Source of the DNA: Stenotrophomonas maltophilia
GTDB lineage: Bacteria; Pseudomonadota; Gammaproteobacteria; Xanthomonadales; Xanthomonadaceae
DNA: 64,000 nucleotides
Assembly (NCBI RefSeq): GCF_002205165.1
Contig: NZ_NIVS01000009.1
Span: 62,001-126,000 of the forward strand
Reading direction: 5' to 3'
The stretch's first letter is position 1. Every line of letters begins with the position of its first letter. Positions 53,648 through 64,000 of this stretch are shown here, in pieces. The position numbers were made by a program, and so were the translations under genes. The notes below the pieces were generated by a model. It searched no databases. It was given only the letters and a program-made list of their open reading frames with translations, and was not told the origin of the DNA.

Positions 53648-54295
53648 TCAGCGACGGCCCAGATACCCCTCGATCTCGCCGTCGGCCAGCAGCTCGCGCA
53701 GCTGCGCCGCCGACGCCCGCCGCATCGGCTTCTCATCGATCGCCGACAACGGCGGCTGGCGCAGGCCGTCATAGGGCAGCACGGCGATGTCGAAGGTCAG
53801 GTCCTCGGCACTGAATACCCAGACCGGCGCATCCAGGCTGCGCTCGCGGTCCAGCCGCAACCGCCGCGTCCGTGATTCGGCCGGGATGCCATGTTCGTCG
53901 AGATAGCGCTGCACGGCATCGGCGTCGTCGCTGTGCACCTGCAGCTGCACGGGGCTGTTGGCATCTGCGGTGCCGTCCAGCACCGGGCCGCACAGGCGCG
54001 GTGAGAAGCCCTGCAGGAAATCCATCGCGCGCAGGGCGGCCTCGCGGCGCTGGCGCAGCTGCGCACCATGGTCGGCACCGGCGAACAGGCGCTGGTACTC
54101 GCGCAGGGCGTCTTCGATCTCGGTGTTGCGGGGCAGGGAGGCATCGTCGTGGATGCCCAGCCGGGTGGCGGCCTTGAGCTTGGCCTGGTGGTAGTCGCGG
54201 ATGCCGCCTTCGGCCATCAGGCGGGCCGCTTCATGCGCCAGCTGGTGGCGGCGCTCACGGGTCTGCGTGGCTGCATGCTGACGGGCTCGATGCAT
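53648..54295 (-). CDS. Conserved hypothetical protein, function unknown
   Basis: A 215-residue cytoplasmic protein that I do not recognise with certainty. The N-terminal part is basic and helical (TRERRHQLAHEAARLMAEGG), followed by DYHQAKLKAATRLGIHDDAS and LPRNTEIEDALREYQRLFAG, a block that recurs in hypothetical proteins of proteobacteria. The C-terminal half has a beta-rich region (PVQLQVHSDDADAVQRYLDE, VWVFSAEDLTFDIAVLPYDG) and ends DGEIEGYLGRR. ATG 54295 is used because the 34 residues upstream look unstructured. It is convergent with the hydrolase gene and downstream of mrcA's terminator. Confidence 0.7.
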   Translation of the reverse strand: MHRARQHAATQTRERRHQLAHEAARLMAEGGIRDYHQAKLKAATRLGIHDDASLPRNTEIEDALREYQRLFAGADHGAQLRQRREAALRAMDFLQGFSPRLCGPVLDGTADANSPVQLQVHSDDADAVQRYLDEHGIPAESRTRRLRLDRERSLDAPVWVFSAEDLTFDIAVLPYDGLRQPPLSAIDEKPMRRASAAQLRELLADGEIEGYLGRR

Positions 54296-54360
54296 GACCG
54301 GTACTCCTTGGCGACCTGCACGGCAATGTACACCGGCGATGTGACAGGCGGGTAGAGCTG

Positions 54361-54387
54361 AAAAAAAAGGCCGGGCAATGCCCGGCC
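54361..54387 (-). terminator. Intrinsic terminator after mrcA
   Basis: On the minus strand GGCCGGGC-ATT-GCCCGGCC is a perfect 8-bp stem followed by eight T residues (plus-strand A-run at 54361-54368). It lies 41 bp after the mrcA stop. Confidence 0.92.
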
Positions 54388-54427
54388 TGTCGTCCATCGC
54401 GGCGCCGGGCGGAGCCGGCGCATGCGG

Positions 54428-56854
54428 TCAGAAGATATCGAACGCGGCGTCGTCGGCCTGCGGGGTGTGGCTGTTGAAGTCGTACTCCTCCAGCTTCTCC
54501 ATGTCCTCCACCTTGACCCACTCGGTCGCGCCATTGAGCGTGGCCTGGACCATGCCCGAGGGCGGCTCGTTCTGCGCGATCGGGGTGTCCTTGAGCGCCA
54601 CGCGCATGTACTCGATCCAGATCGGCAGGGCGGCGCGGCCACCGTACTCGCGGTAGCCGAGCGAGCGGAAGTCGTCGCGGCCGACCCACACCGTGGTGGC
54701 GTACGGGCCGCCGAAGCCGGAGAACCACGCATCGCGGTGATCGTTGGTGGAGCCGGTCTTGCCGCCCACGTCTTCACGGCCGAGCACCTTGGCCGCCGTA
54801 CCGGTGCCGCGCTGGACCACGTCGCGCATCATCGAGTTCAGCTGGTATGCGGTGCGGGCGTCGATCGCGCGCGGGGCGACCTTGGCATCCGGATTCACCG
54901 GCGCCGGCGTTTCAACCGCAGCCGTGGTGGCCTGCTGCGGCTTGGCCGGTGCGGTGTTGGCCGCGGGGGCTGAGCCGAAGTTGAAGCCGTCCACCACCTG
55001 GCTGACCGGCACGCCGCTGGTGCCGGCGCAGTCGCGGCAGGCCACGGCCGGGTTTTCCTTGAAGACTTCCACGCCGTCGCGGTCGGTGACGCGGTCGATC
55101 AGCCAGGTGTCCACGCGCGAGCCGCCGTTGGCGAACACCGCATAGCCACGCGCCACCGAGAGCGGGGTCAGCGAGGCGGTACCCAGCGACATCGACAGGT
55201 TCGGCGGCAGCTCGGCCTCGGCGAAGCCGAACTCGCTGATGTACTTGCGCGCGTAGTCCACGCCCATGCCATCAAGCAGGCGCACCGAGACCAGGTTGCG
55301 CGACTGCACCAGCGCTTCACGCAGGCGCATCGGGCCACGGAATCCACCGCCGTCGTTCTGCGGCGACCAGGTCTTGCCGCGGCGATCGCGGAACACGACC
55401 GGGGCATCGAGCACGATCGAGGCCGGGTTGAAGCCCTTGTCGAAGGCGGCCGCGTAGATGAAGGGCTTGAAGCTCGAGCCGGGCTGGCGGCGCGCCTGGG
55501 TGGCACGATTGAACTTGTTGCCGGAGAAGCTGAAGCCGCCGACCAGCGCCTTCAGGGCGCCGTTTTCGGCGTCCAGCGAGACCAGGGCGGCCTGGCCACG
55601 CGGGATCTGGTCCAGCAGCCACTCGCCTTCTTTTTCGCCGGCGCGCACGCGCACGATGTCGCCGCGGGTGACCAGCTTGGCCGGGGTCTTGTTGGTCCAG
55701 CGGGCGGCGCTGGCGGGCAGCACCACTTCGCTGCGGTTGCCCAGCACGACGGTGGCGCTGCCATCGGCAGCGGTAGCCGCCACGATCGCCGGCAGCAGGC
55801 CGGTCTGGGCCGGGATGCCGGCCAGCTTGAGGGCCAGCGCGGCGGCATCGGCGTCGGCCGGGACCTCCACATGCTGCTCCACGCCATGCCAGCCATGGCG
55901 GTGGTCGTAGGCCAGCAGGCCGTCGCGCACCGACAGGTTGGCCGCGGTCTGCAGCTCGGCGTTGATCGTGGTGGTCACGTGGTAGCCCTTGTTGACCACG
56001 TCGCCGCCGAAGCGGGCGATCATTTCCTGGCGGACCAGTTCGGCCACGTAGGGCGCCTCCACCTGGACCGGCGGCTCATGCGCGGTGGCGTGCATCGGCA
56101 CGGCCTTGGCCGCATCGGCCTCGGCCTGGGAGATGAAGCCCAGGCTGGCCATGCGCTGCAGCACATAGAAGTCACGGCGCTCGCGGGCGCGCTCGGGGTT
56201 GCTGATCGGGTTGCCCGAGGAGGGGAACTTGGGGATGCCGGCCAGCGAGGCCATTTCGTCCAGGTCCAGCTCGCCCAGCTTCTTGCCGTAATAGAACTCG
56301 GCCGCGGCGGCCACGCCATAGGCGCGGTTACCGAAGAAGCTCTTGTTGAGGTACAGCTCGAAGATCTCGTCCTTGCTCAGCTCGCTCTCGATCTTGCGGG
56401 CCAGCAGGATCTCGGCCAGCTTGCGGGTGTAGCTGTATTCCGAGCTCAGGAAGAACTGGCGGGCGACCTGCTGGGTGATGGTCGAGCCACCGGGCACGCG
56501 CCTGTCGTTGGTGGTGGCCAGCAGCCAGACCGCGCGGCCGATGCCCTTGTAGTCCACGCCGCCATGCTCGTAGAAGCGCGCATCCTCGGTGGCGAGGAAG
56601 GCCTGCTTGAGGCGCTCGGGGACGTCCTTCATGGTGATGGGGGTGCGCCGGGTCTCGCCGAACACCGCCATCAGCTTGCCATCGCTGGCATAGACGTACA
56701 TGGGCTCCTGCATCTCTACGTCGCGCAGGGTCTGCACGTCCGGGAGCTTGGAGGAGACGGCGTAGTACAGGCCTCCTGCAACCGCCGCACCGATCAGTGC
56801 CAGGACCAGGAACGCGACCAGCATCCAGCGCAGCCAACGGCGAAGACGTGTCAT
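54428..56854 (-). CDS. mrcA: Penicillin-binding protein 1A (class A)
   Basis: Bifunctional murein glycosyltransferase/transpeptidase in the inner membrane. The 808-residue product has a single N-terminal membrane helix (about 10-31), the glycosyltransferase motif [20 protein letters not shown] (Glu90) and [12 protein letters not shown], an OB-like insert in the middle, then the transpeptidase SxxK in [15 protein letters not shown], SxN in [12 protein letters not shown] and KTG in [17 protein letters not shown]. It is divergent from pilM, as in Pseudomonas, and has a clear terminator. Confidence 0.96.
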   Translation of the reverse strand: MTRLRRWLRWMLVAFLVLALIGAAVAGGLYYAVSSKLPDVQTLRDVEMQEPMYVYASDGKLMAVFGETRRTPITMKDVPERLKQAFLATEDARFYEHGGVDYKGIGRAVWLLATTNDRRVPGGSTITQQVARQFFLSSEYSYTRKLAEILLARKIESELSKDEIFELYLNKSFFGNRAYGVAAAAEFYYGKKLGELDLDEMASLAGIPKFPSSGNPISNPERARERRDFYVLQRMASLGFISQAEADAAKAVPMHATAHEPPVQVEAPYVAELVRQEMIARFGGDVVNKGYHVTTTINAELQTAANLSVRDGLLAYDHRHGWHGVEQHVEVPADADAAALALKLAGIPAQTGLLPAIVAATAADGSATVVLGNRSEVVLPASAARWTNKTPAKLVTRGDIVRVRAGEKEGEWLLDQIPRGQAALVSLDAENGALKALVGGFSFSGNKFNRATQARRQPGSSFKPFIYAAAFDKGFNPASIVLDAPVVFRDRRGKTWSPQNDGGGFRGPMRLREALVQSRNLVSVRLLDGMGVDYARKYISEFGFAEAELPPNLSMSLGTASLTPLSVARGYAVFANGGSRVDTWLIDRVTDRDGVEVFKENPAVACRDCAGTSGVPVSQVVDGFNFGSAPAANTAPAKPQQATTAAVETPAPVNPDAKVAPRAIDARTAYQLNSMMRDVVQRGTGTAAKVLGREDVGGKTGSTNDHRDAWFSGFGGPYATTVWVGRDDFRSLGYREYGGRAALPIWIEYMRVALKDTPIAQNEPPSGMVQATLNGATEWVKVEDMEKLEEYDFNSHTPQADDAAFDIF

Positions 56855-56964
56855 CAGTGAGAGATTCCGATTGCGAATTTCGTGGTCGCAGAGTATAGAT
56901 TACGCAAGGGAACGGCTGGGGTTGTTCCCGGGGAGAGCAGTCGATCACCGTCTGGGGACGCGTG

Positions 56965-56986
56965 AAACGAGCAGTAGTGCTCGTTT
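56965..56986. promoter_or_regulatory. Inverted repeat in the mrcA-pilM divergent region
   Basis: AAACGAGCA-GTAG-TGCTCGTTT is a perfect 9-bp inverted repeat 92 bp before the pilM start and 111 bp from the mrcA start. It could be an operator or a small hairpin; TTGACG (56993-56998) lies immediately downstream. No activity is known. Confidence 0.4.
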
Positions 56987-56996
56987 TACAGCTTGA

Positions 56997-58135
<1,139 letters not shown>

Positions 58136-58136
<1 letters not shown>

Positions 58137-58969
58137 TGGCGCGCATCAATTTATTGCCCTGGCGCGCCGAACGGCGCAAGCAACGCCAGCGCGACTTCTA
58201 CGCCATGCTCGGTGCCGCCGCCCTCGGTGGATTGCTGCTCTCGCTGTTGATCTGGTTCTACTACGACCGTCAGGTCAGCGGGCAGAGCGATCGCAATACC
58301 TTCCTGCAGGCCGAGATCCAGAAGGTCAAGGAGCAGAACAAGGAAATCGAGCGCCTGGACCGCCAGAAGGATCGCCTGCTGGCCCGCAAGGCCGTGATCG
58401 AGGAACTGCAGGCCAAGCGCTCGCAGATGGTGCATCTGTTCGATGCGCTGGTGCGGACCATCCCGGACGGGGTGGTGCTGACCACGCTCAAGCAGGAGGG
58501 CGACGTGCTGACCCTGGAAGGCCGCACCCAGTCCAATGCCCGTGTCAGTGCCTACATGCGCAACCTGGAAAGCTCGGGCTGGATGACCAACCCGGAGCTG
58601 TCGATCATCGAAGCCAAGGCGCCGGAGCGTGACAAGGCCCCGGCCGCCAGCGGCCCGGTGGTGGACATCAAGTCGCTGCCGTACATGTTCGTGGTCAAGG
58701 TCAACCTGCCGGCCCAGAGCAGCGTCACCGAGCTGGCGGCCGATGGCAGCGTGATCGAGCCGACCGCCGATCCCGCACCGCCGGGTGCCACGCCGGTGGC
58801 ACCGGTGGCCCCGCTGTCGCCGGCCCCCGCGCCGGATGCACCGGCCTCGCCCGATGCCGCCGATCCGGCCAAGCCGGCCGGCAACAGCCGCATCGTGCCG
58901 CCCACGCCCTCCGCGCAACCTGCACAACCGGCGGCGCCGGCCCCGGCCCAGAAGGGGGCCGCCGCATGA
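58136..58969 (+). CDS. pilN: Type IV pilus assembly protein PilN
   Basis: Inner-membrane component of the alignment complex, 277 residues. The short cytoplasmic N terminus ARINLLPWRAERRKQRQRDF holds the INLLPWR motif that binds PilM. A membrane helix (about 23-43) is followed by a coiled coil (QAEIQKVKEQNKEIERLDRQ) and a periplasmic PilN domain. The C-terminal 75 residues are an unusual alanine/proline-rich tail (PAPDAPASPDAADPAKPAG), longer than in Pseudomonas PilN. The start overlaps the pilM stop by 1 bp. Confidence 0.95.
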
Positions 58970-59640
58970 GCCAGAAGATCAATCTCAAAGAGCTGGACTT
59001 CAACAACATCGGCAACTGGCCGCAGAAGGCCAAGGTCGTGTTCTGCGCGCTGTTGGCGCTGTTCATCGTGATCATGGCCTGGTTCCTGCTGATCAGCGGC
59101 AAGCGCGATGACCTGGCCTCGCTGGAAAGCACCGAGACCCAGCTGCGGGCCGAGTTCGAGAAGGAACAGGGGCGTGCGGTCAACCTGGAGCCGCTCAAGC
59201 AGCAGCTGACCCAGATGGAGCAGGTGCTGCAGCAGATGCTGCGCCAGCTGCCCAGCAAGACCGAGATGCCCGATCTGATCATCGACATCTCGCAGACCGC
59301 GTTGTCCAGCGGCCTGTCCAACGAGTTGTTCCAGCCCGGTGCGGAGCAGCCCAAGGAGTTCTACGCCGAAAAGCCGATCGCCCTGCGCATGGTGGGCAGT
59401 TATCACCAGTTCGGCGCGTTCGTCAGCGGCGTGGCCTCGCTGCCGCGCGTGGTCATCCTGACCATGCACGACATCAACCTCAAGCCGAAGGATCCCAAGA
59501 CCGGCATCACCGCCCGCAGCGGTGCGCTGGAGTTGTCCGGAACGGTCAAGACCTACCGTTACCTGGATGACGTGGAGATGGAAGCCCAGGAGAAGGCCGC
59601 TGCCGAGAGAGAAAAGGCTGCGAAGGGAGGCCGGAAATGA
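58966..59640 (+). CDS. pilO: Type IV pilus assembly protein PilO
   Basis: Partner of PilN in the inner membrane, 224 residues. It starts with KINLKELDFNNIGNWPQKAK, has one membrane helix (about 25-44), a periplasmic coiled coil (EAQLRAEFEKEQGR-like ETQLRAEFEKEQGRAVNLEP) and the PilO fold with EFYAEKPIALRMVGSYHQFG and LPRVVILTMHDINL. It ends in a charged tail. It overlaps pilN by 4 bp and pilP by 4 bp. Confidence 0.95.
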   Translation: MSQKINLKELDFNNIGNWPQKAKVVFCALLALFIVIMAWFLLISGKRDDLASLESTETQLRAEFEKEQGRAVNLEPLKQQLTQMEQVLQQMLRQLPSKTEMPDLIIDISQTALSSGLSNELFQPGAEQPKEFYAEKPIALRMVGSYHQFGAFVSGVASLPRVVILTMHDINLKPKDPKTGITARSGALELSGTVKTYRYLDDVEMEAQEKAAAEREKAAKGGRK

Positions 59641-60173
59641 GCGGCCTGACCTCGACCGCACGGGTGGGCGGCCTGCTGATGGTGGTGCTGCTGGCCGGTT
59701 GCGCACGCGGCGTGACCAGCACGCCCGGCGACGCACCGAACCTGGAGAAGTGGGTGGCCGACGTGCGGGCACGCCCGGCACCGCCGCTTGAACCGTTGCC
59801 GGTGATGCAGCAGTTCGAGACATTTGAATATTCCGCGCAGGGGATGCGCGACCCGTTCACCGACGCCTGGACCAATCCGCAAGGGGGATCAGGGCTGCGT
59901 CCGGATCCGAACCGCCGCAAGGAGCCGCTGGAAGATTTCCCGCTGGACAGCCTGGACATGGTGGGTTCGATCGGCCGTGGGGGCGGACTCGTCGTGCTGG
60001 TGATGGCACCGGACAAGGTCACCTATCGGGTGCGTCCGGGCGTCTATCTGGGGCAGAGCGACGGGCGGGTGACCGGGGTCTTCGAGGACCGGATTGAGCT
60101 GATTGAACTGGTGCCGGATGGCGCGGGTGGCTGGCTGGAACGGCCGGCAACGCTCGCGCTTGAAGATCAATGA
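59637..60173 (+). CDS. pilP: Type IV pilus assembly lipoprotein PilP
   Basis: Periplasmic lipoprotein linking PilNO to the PilQ secretin, 178 residues. The signal RVGGLLMVVLLAGCARG has a lipobox (LAGC). An unstructured linker follows (EKWVADVRARPAPPLEPLPV), then the PilP domain with FPLDSLDMVGSIGRGGGLVV and GVYLGQSDGRVTGVFEDRIE. It overlaps pilO and pilQ by 4 bp each. Confidence 0.95.
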   Translation: MSGLTSTARVGGLLMVVLLAGCARGVTSTPGDAPNLEKWVADVRARPAPPLEPLPVMQQFETFEYSAQGMRDPFTDAWTNPQGGSGLRPDPNRRKEPLEDFPLDSLDMVGSIGRGGGLVVLVMAPDKVTYRVRPGVYLGQSDGRVTGVFEDRIELIELVPDGAGGWLERPATLALEDQ

Positions 60174-62170
60174 ATGATTATGGGGATAGCACGATGACCT
60201 TTTCCAACGCCATGCGGCTGCGTTCCGTCCGGCGCCAGAAGTTGCTCCACCTGTGCGCGCTGGGAGTCGCGCTCATGGTGGCCAACGGCACGCTGATGGC
60301 GGCCACGCCCAGCGGCGCAGTGCCCAGGCCGGCGGCCACCACCGCCCCGGCGACCGCGCCGGCCTCGCTGTCGGTGTCCAAGATCGACTTCAAGCGCGGC
60401 GACGACGGCGCCGGCCGCCTGATCCTGCAGTTCGACGGTCAGGGCGCCAGCCCGGATCTGCGCAGCCAGGGCAACAGCGTCGTCATCGACGTTGGCAACG
60501 CGCGCCTGCCGGAAAACCTGCAGAAGTCGATCAACGTGACTGACTTCGCCACGCCGGTGCAGCGCATTGATCCCAAGCCGTATGGCGGCGGCACCCAGCT
60601 GGTGCTCAACACCAACACAGCGTTCGAGTCGCTGGCCTACCAGAGCGGCAACGAGTACGTGGTCGAGATCAGCCCGCGCCAGGCCGCCCCGGCGACGGGG
60701 GCGGTCACCGCCACCTCGGTCAGCCAGGCCGCAGCGGCACTGGGCCAGCGCGGCTATAGCGGCAAGCCGGTGACCTTCAACTTCCAGGACGTGCCGGTGC
60801 GCACCGTGCTGCAGCTGGTCGCCGAGGAGTCCAACCTCAACGTGGTCGCCTCCGACAGCGTGCAGGGCAACGTGACCCTGCGCCTGATCAACGTGCCGTG
60901 GGACCAGGCGCTGGACATCGTGCTGCGGGCCAAAGGCCTGGACAAGCGCCGCGATGGCGGCGTGATCTGGGTGGCGCCGCAGCCGGAGCTGGCCAAGTTC
61001 GAGCAGGACAAGGAAGACGCGCGCATCGCGATCGAGAACCGCGAGGATCTGGTCACCGATTACGTGCAGATCAACTACCACAACGCCGGGGCGATTTTCA
61101 AAGCGCTGACCGAAGCCAAGGGCATCGGCGGCAGCAGCGGCGGCGGTGGCGGCAGCTCGCAGGAAGACAGCGGGTTCCTGTCCTCGCGCGGCCGCATCGT
61201 GGCCGACGAGCGCACCAACACGCTGATGATCAGCGACATTCCGAAGAAGATCGCGCGGATGCGTGAGTTGATCAACGTGATCGATCGCCCGGTCGACCAG
61301 GTACTGATCGAAAGCCGCATCGTCATCGCCACCGATACCTTCGCCCGTGAGCTCGGTGCCAAGTTCGGCATCAGCGGCAGCCGCCAGGATGTGTTCTTCG
61401 GGGCCAACACCGATCAGAACCACAACAACATCAACGACCGCGCCACCAAGGACACCGAGTACCAGAAGGCGATCAACGAGTGGGTGGCCGGTGGCCGCAC
61501 CGGCGCGATCCCGGTCCGCGGTGCGACCAAGTTTGCTGAAGGCCTGAACTGGAACCTGCCGGTGGCAGCGGTCAACAACCCCGGTTCGCTGGCGCTGTCG
61601 ATCCTCAACGCCGGTTACCTGCTCGATGTGGAGCTCTCGGCGATGCAGGCCGAATCGCGCGGCGAAGTGATCTCCAACCCGCGCGTGGTGACCACCAACC
61701 AGCGCGAAGCGGTGATCAAGCAGGGTAAGGAAATCGGCTACGTCACCATCAGTGGTGGCGGTGCGGCCGGCGCCGCGGCCCAGCCCAACGTCCAGTTCAA
61801 GGAAGTCGTGCTGGAGCTGAAGGTCACCCCGACCATCACCAATGACAACCGTGTGTTCCTGAACATGGCGGTCAAGAAGGATGAAGTGGAGAGCTACATC
61901 CTGCTGGCAGGCTACGGCCAGGTCCCCACCATCAACCGCCGCGAAGTGAACACCGCGGTGCTGGTGGACGACGGCCAGACCGTGGTGATCGGTGGCGTGT
62001 ACGAGTTCACCGACCGCACCAGCGTCAACAAGGTGCCGTTCCTGGGCGACGTGCCGTTCCTGGGCAATCTGTTCAAGAAGCGCGGCCGCAACAAGGACAA
62101 GGCCGAACTGCTGGTGTTCGTGACTCCGAAGGTGCTGCGCGTGGCCAAGGCCAATCCGGCCGTCAACTGA
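60170..62170 (+). CDS. pilQ: Type IV pilus secretin PilQ
   Basis: Outer-membrane channel for the pilus, 666 residues. After a signal peptide (about residues 20-45) comes one AMIN domain (VSKIDFKRGDDGAGRLILQF), then a secretin N0/N1 part (VTFNFQDVPVRTVLQLVAEE, DYVQINYHNAGAIFKALTEA), and the secretin core with VLIESRIVIATDTFARELGA, NPRVVTTNQREAVIKQGKEI and VPFLGDVPFLGNLFKKRGRN. Pseudomonas PilQ has two AMIN domains, so this may be a shorter version. The start at 60170 overlaps pilP; ATG 60194 is an alternative. A terminator follows. Confidence 0.96.
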   Translation: MNDYGDSTMTFSNAMRLRSVRRQKLLHLCALGVALMVANGTLMAATPSGAVPRPAATTAPATAPASLSVSKIDFKRGDDGAGRLILQFDGQGASPDLRSQGNSVVIDVGNARLPENLQKSINVTDFATPVQRIDPKPYGGGTQLVLNTNTAFESLAYQSGNEYVVEISPRQAAPATGAVTATSVSQAAAALGQRGYSGKPVTFNFQDVPVRTVLQLVAEESNLNVVASDSVQGNVTLRLINVPWDQALDIVLRAKGLDKRRDGGVIWVAPQPELAKFEQDKEDARIAIENREDLVTDYVQINYHNAGAIFKALTEAKGIGGSSGGGGGSSQEDSGFLSSRGRIVADERTNTLMISDIPKKIARMRELINVIDRPVDQVLIESRIVIATDTFARELGAKFGISGSRQDVFFGANTDQNHNNINDRATKDTEYQKAINEWVAGGRTGAIPVRGATKFAEGLNWNLPVAAVNNPGSLALSILNAGYLLDVELSAMQAESRGEVISNPRVVTTNQREAVIKQGKEIGYVTISGGGAAGAAAQPNVQFKEVVLELKVTPTITNDNRVFLNMAVKKDEVESYILLAGYGQVPTINRREVNTAVLVDDGQTVVIGGVYEFTDRTSVNKVPFLGDVPFLGNLFKKRGRNKDKAELLVFVTPKVLRVAKANPAVN

Positions 62171-62193
62171 GCCGCATCATCACTGCACTGATG

Positions 62194-62218
62194 AAAGGGC
62201 CGCCACGTGCGGCCCTTT
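62194..62218 (+). terminator. Stem-loop after pilQ
   Basis: AAAGGGCCGC-CACGT-GCGGCCCTTT is a perfect 10-bp stem ending in TTT, 23 bp after the pilQ stop and before moxR. Confidence 0.85.
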
Positions 62219-62300
62219 CTGCGTTCAGCCAATCTTGATGTCGTAACCGGCGCTGTCCTGCCATCATGGCGATGGAACCTCTGCCCACCGTGGGGGTCAC

Positions 62301-63332
62301 ATGGATGCCATGAATCTGCCGCCCCCCATGCCCGATACCCCCACGCCCGCTCCGGTGGAGCACGACCGTCTGCACGCTGCCTTCCGCACGCTGCGCGACG
62401 GCCTGTCGTCCGAGATCGTCGGCCAGAGCGCGCTCGTCGAGCGCCTGCTGACCGCCTTGCTGGCCGATGGCCATCTGCTGGTCGAAGGTGCCCCCGGCCT
62501 GGCCAAGACCACCGCGATCCGTGCGCTGGCCGCCCGGCTGGATGCGGATTTTTCACGGGTGCAGTTCACCCCGGATCTGCTCCCGGCCGATCTGACCGGT
62601 ACCGAGATCTGGCGCCCGCAGGAAGGCCGCTTCGAATTCGTACCCGGTCCGATCTTCCATCCGATCCTGCTGGCCGACGAAATCAACCGTGCCCCGGCGA
62701 AGGTGCAGTCCGCGCTGCTGGAAGCGATGGGTGAGCGCCAGGTGACCGTGGGCCGCCATACCTATCCGTTGCCCTCGCTGTTCCTGGTGATGGCGACGCA
62801 GAACCCGATCGAGCAGGAAGGCACCTTCCCGCTGCCCGAAGCCCAGCTGGACCGCTTCCTGATGCATGTGCGGATCGGCTATCCCGATTCGGAGGCAGAG
62901 ACCGAGATCCTGCGCCTGGCCCGCGAACGCGCCCGCGAGGCGCTGTCCACACCGGCCGCCGCGCCGGCGCGCATGCCGTTGAGCGATGTGTTCGCCGCGC
63001 GCAAGGCGGTGCTGTCGCTGCACGTCGCCCCGGCACTGGAGCGCTACCTGATCGAGATCGTGCTGGCCTCGCGCGATGCCGCGCGCTACGACCCGGCCCT
63101 GGCCCGGCGCATCGCCTGGGGTGCCAGCCCGCGTGGCTCGATCGCGCTGGAGCGCTGCGCCCGTGCGCGCGCCTGGCTGGCCGGCCGTGACTTCGTCACC
63201 CCCGAAGACGTGCGCAACGTCGCGCCTGATGTGCTGCGCCACCGCGTGCTGCCCAGCTATGAAGCCACCGCCGAAGGGTGGGATGGCGAGCGTCTTGTCG
63301 CCGAGCTGCTGGCCCGCGTGCCGGCGCCCTGA
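62301..63332 (+). CDS. MoxR-family AAA+ ATPase
   Basis: A 343-residue AAA+ chaperone-like ATPase. Walker A is VEGAPGLAKTTAIRALAARL, Walker B HPILLADEINRAPAKVQSAL, sensor 1 FLVMATQNPIEQEGTFPLPE and the following AQLDRFLMHV (arginine-finger region). The C-terminal AAA-lid is present (ARRIAWGASPRGSIALERCA). MoxR genes usually lead an operon with a DUF58 gene and VWA-domain proteins; the next gene here is DUF58. It starts at ATG 62301 or 62310. Confidence 0.93.
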   Translation: MDAMNLPPPMPDTPTPAPVEHDRLHAAFRTLRDGLSSEIVGQSALVERLLTALLADGHLLVEGAPGLAKTTAIRALAARLDADFSRVQFTPDLLPADLTGTEIWRPQEGRFEFVPGPIFHPILLADEINRAPAKVQSALLEAMGERQVTVGRHTYPLPSLFLVMATQNPIEQEGTFPLPEAQLDRFLMHVRIGYPDSEAETEILRLARERAREALSTPAAAPARMPLSDVFAARKAVLSLHVAPALERYLIEIVLASRDAARYDPALARRIAWGASPRGSIALERCARARAWLAGRDFVTPEDVRNVAPDVLRHRVLPSYEATAEGWDGERLVAELLARVPAP

Positions 63333-63337
63333 GCGCG

Positions 63338-64000
63338 ATGGACATGCCCGTGCAGACCGCCACGCCACTCGAGGGCGATGGCCTGCGGCCGAGTCTGGCC
63401 GAGCTGGTGGCGCTGCGCCGCAGTGCGCATCGCGCACCGCCGGCACGCCGTGGCCGTCTCGGTCATGCCGGCAGTGCGCCATCGCCTGCGCGTGGGCGTG
63501 GCATGGAGTACGCCGAGTCCCGCGACTATGTACCGGGTGACGATGCGCGGCATATCGATTGGCGCGTCACCGCGCGCACCGGGCGGGCCCACACCAAACT
63601 GTTCCAGGCCGAGCGCGAGCGCTTGACCCTGCTGGTCGCCGATACCGATCCGGTGCTGTATTTCGGCACCCGGGTCCGCTTCAAATCCGTGCAGGCCGCG
63701 CGCGTCGGTGCGGTCGCGGCGTGGCTGGCGCAGCGCCAGGGCGATCGCCTGGCCGCGGTGCGTGGCAGCACCCAGGAGCCACCGATCGCCCCGGCCGGCG
63801 GCACCCGCGGGGTGTTGCGCGTCCTCGATGCCCTGACCCGGTGGTATGCCGAACCGCCTGCCGAAGATGCCGGCCTGGATCGCGCGCTGGAGCAGGCGGC
63901 CCGTCTGCTGCGCCCCGGTGCCCGCGTGGTGGTGCTGGCCGATCCGGCCCGCGCCGCCACCATCAGCAGTGCCCGCTGGGCCGCATTGGCCATGCACCAC
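63338..64000 (+). CDS. DUF58 domain protein (cut by window edge)
   Basis: The first 221 codons of a DUF58 protein; no stop is reached before the right edge. After an N-terminal LAELVALRRSAHRAPPARRG segment comes the DUF58 signature EYAESRDYVPGDDARHIDWR (near residue 59-78), followed by VTARTGRAHTKLFQAERERL and the VWA-like LLVADTDPVLYFGTRV. The gene starts 5 bp after moxR and belongs to its operon. It is a typical member of MoxR-DUF58-VWA gene sets in which the DUF58 protein is thought to work with the ATPase. Confidence 0.9.
   Translation, partial: MDMPVQTATPLEGDGLRPSLAELVALRRSAHRAPPARRGRLGHAGSAPSPARGRGMEYAESRDYVPGDDARHIDWRVTARTGRAHTKLFQAERERLTLLVADTDPVLYFGTRVRFKSVQAARVGAVAAWLAQRQGDRLAAVRGSTQEPPIAPAGGTRGVLRVLDALTRWYAEPPAEDAGLDRALEQAARLLRPGARVVVLADPARAATISSARWAALAMHH

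Overview
The window is compact, high-GC core chromosome of a gammaproteobacterium of the Xanthomonadaceae, most probably Stenotrophomonas. The pointers are short GTAG-plus-palindrome repeats of the SMAG type described in S. maltophilia, a PPi-type phosphofructokinase beside a membrane pyrophosphatase, and pepP-ygfB//zapA-6S RNA-fau synteny. I found no insertion sequence, prophage, CRISPR array, tRNA or rRNA. About 63 protein genes are called. Two are cut by the window edges: ppa on the left and a DUF58 gene on the right.

Layout. 1-1.4 kb: the 5' end of ppa, then two tandem paralogous secreted six-cysteine proteins of unknown function. 1.4-9.75 kb: an iron/heme acquisition island with a Fur-box-like site, an ECF sigma factor, a FecR anti-sigma factor, an STN-type TonB-dependent receptor, a heme oxygenase, a DUF454 protein and its own exbB-exbD-tonB. 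A small DUF2789 gene sits inside it on the other strand. 9.8-14.8 kb: the membrane H+-pyrophosphatase hppA, a PPi-dependent phosphofructokinase and adenylate kinase. Together with ppa these put four pyrophosphate/adenylate energy genes within 15 kb. 14.8-25 kb: mpl, a LON-domain protein, a DedA-PAP2-LssY fusion, a small kinase-fold protein, two lipoproteins, an SDR enzyme, a K+ channel with a C-terminal zinc ribbon, an argD-type aminotransferase and a HAD hydrolase. 25.5-32.4 kb: azurin, hemL-thiE, rubredoxin, a SirB1-like protein, a DUF192 lipoprotein, rpiA, an EVE-domain protein, fau, 6S RNA and zapA with a small coiled-coil partner. 32.5-41.9 kb: ygfB-pepP, pepQ, a DUF1631-PilZ pair and the rph-VOC-rdgB-hemW operon. 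42-52 kb: yicC-gmk, rpoZ-spoT, ridA-recG, a nucleoside hydrolase, rpmE2 and gltA. 52-64 kb: an AraC regulator divergent from an alpha/beta hydrolase, one unknown protein, PBP1A divergent from pilMNOPQ, then moxR and a DUF58 gene.

How the genes work together. The iron island carries sensing (sigma, anti-sigma, STN), uptake (receptor, TonB-ExbBD) and intracellular heme breakdown (HemO). HppA can conserve as a proton gradient, or draw on, the same PPi pool that the phosphofructokinase uses. PilM-PilQ form the type IV pilus alignment complex and secretin, next to the class A PBP as in other gammaproteobacteria. Most of the window is ordinary housekeeping. The least explained items are the six-cysteine pair, the unknown protein at 53.6-54.3 kb, a structured adk-mpl intergenic region, the zinc-ribbon channel and the DUF1631-PilZ pair.
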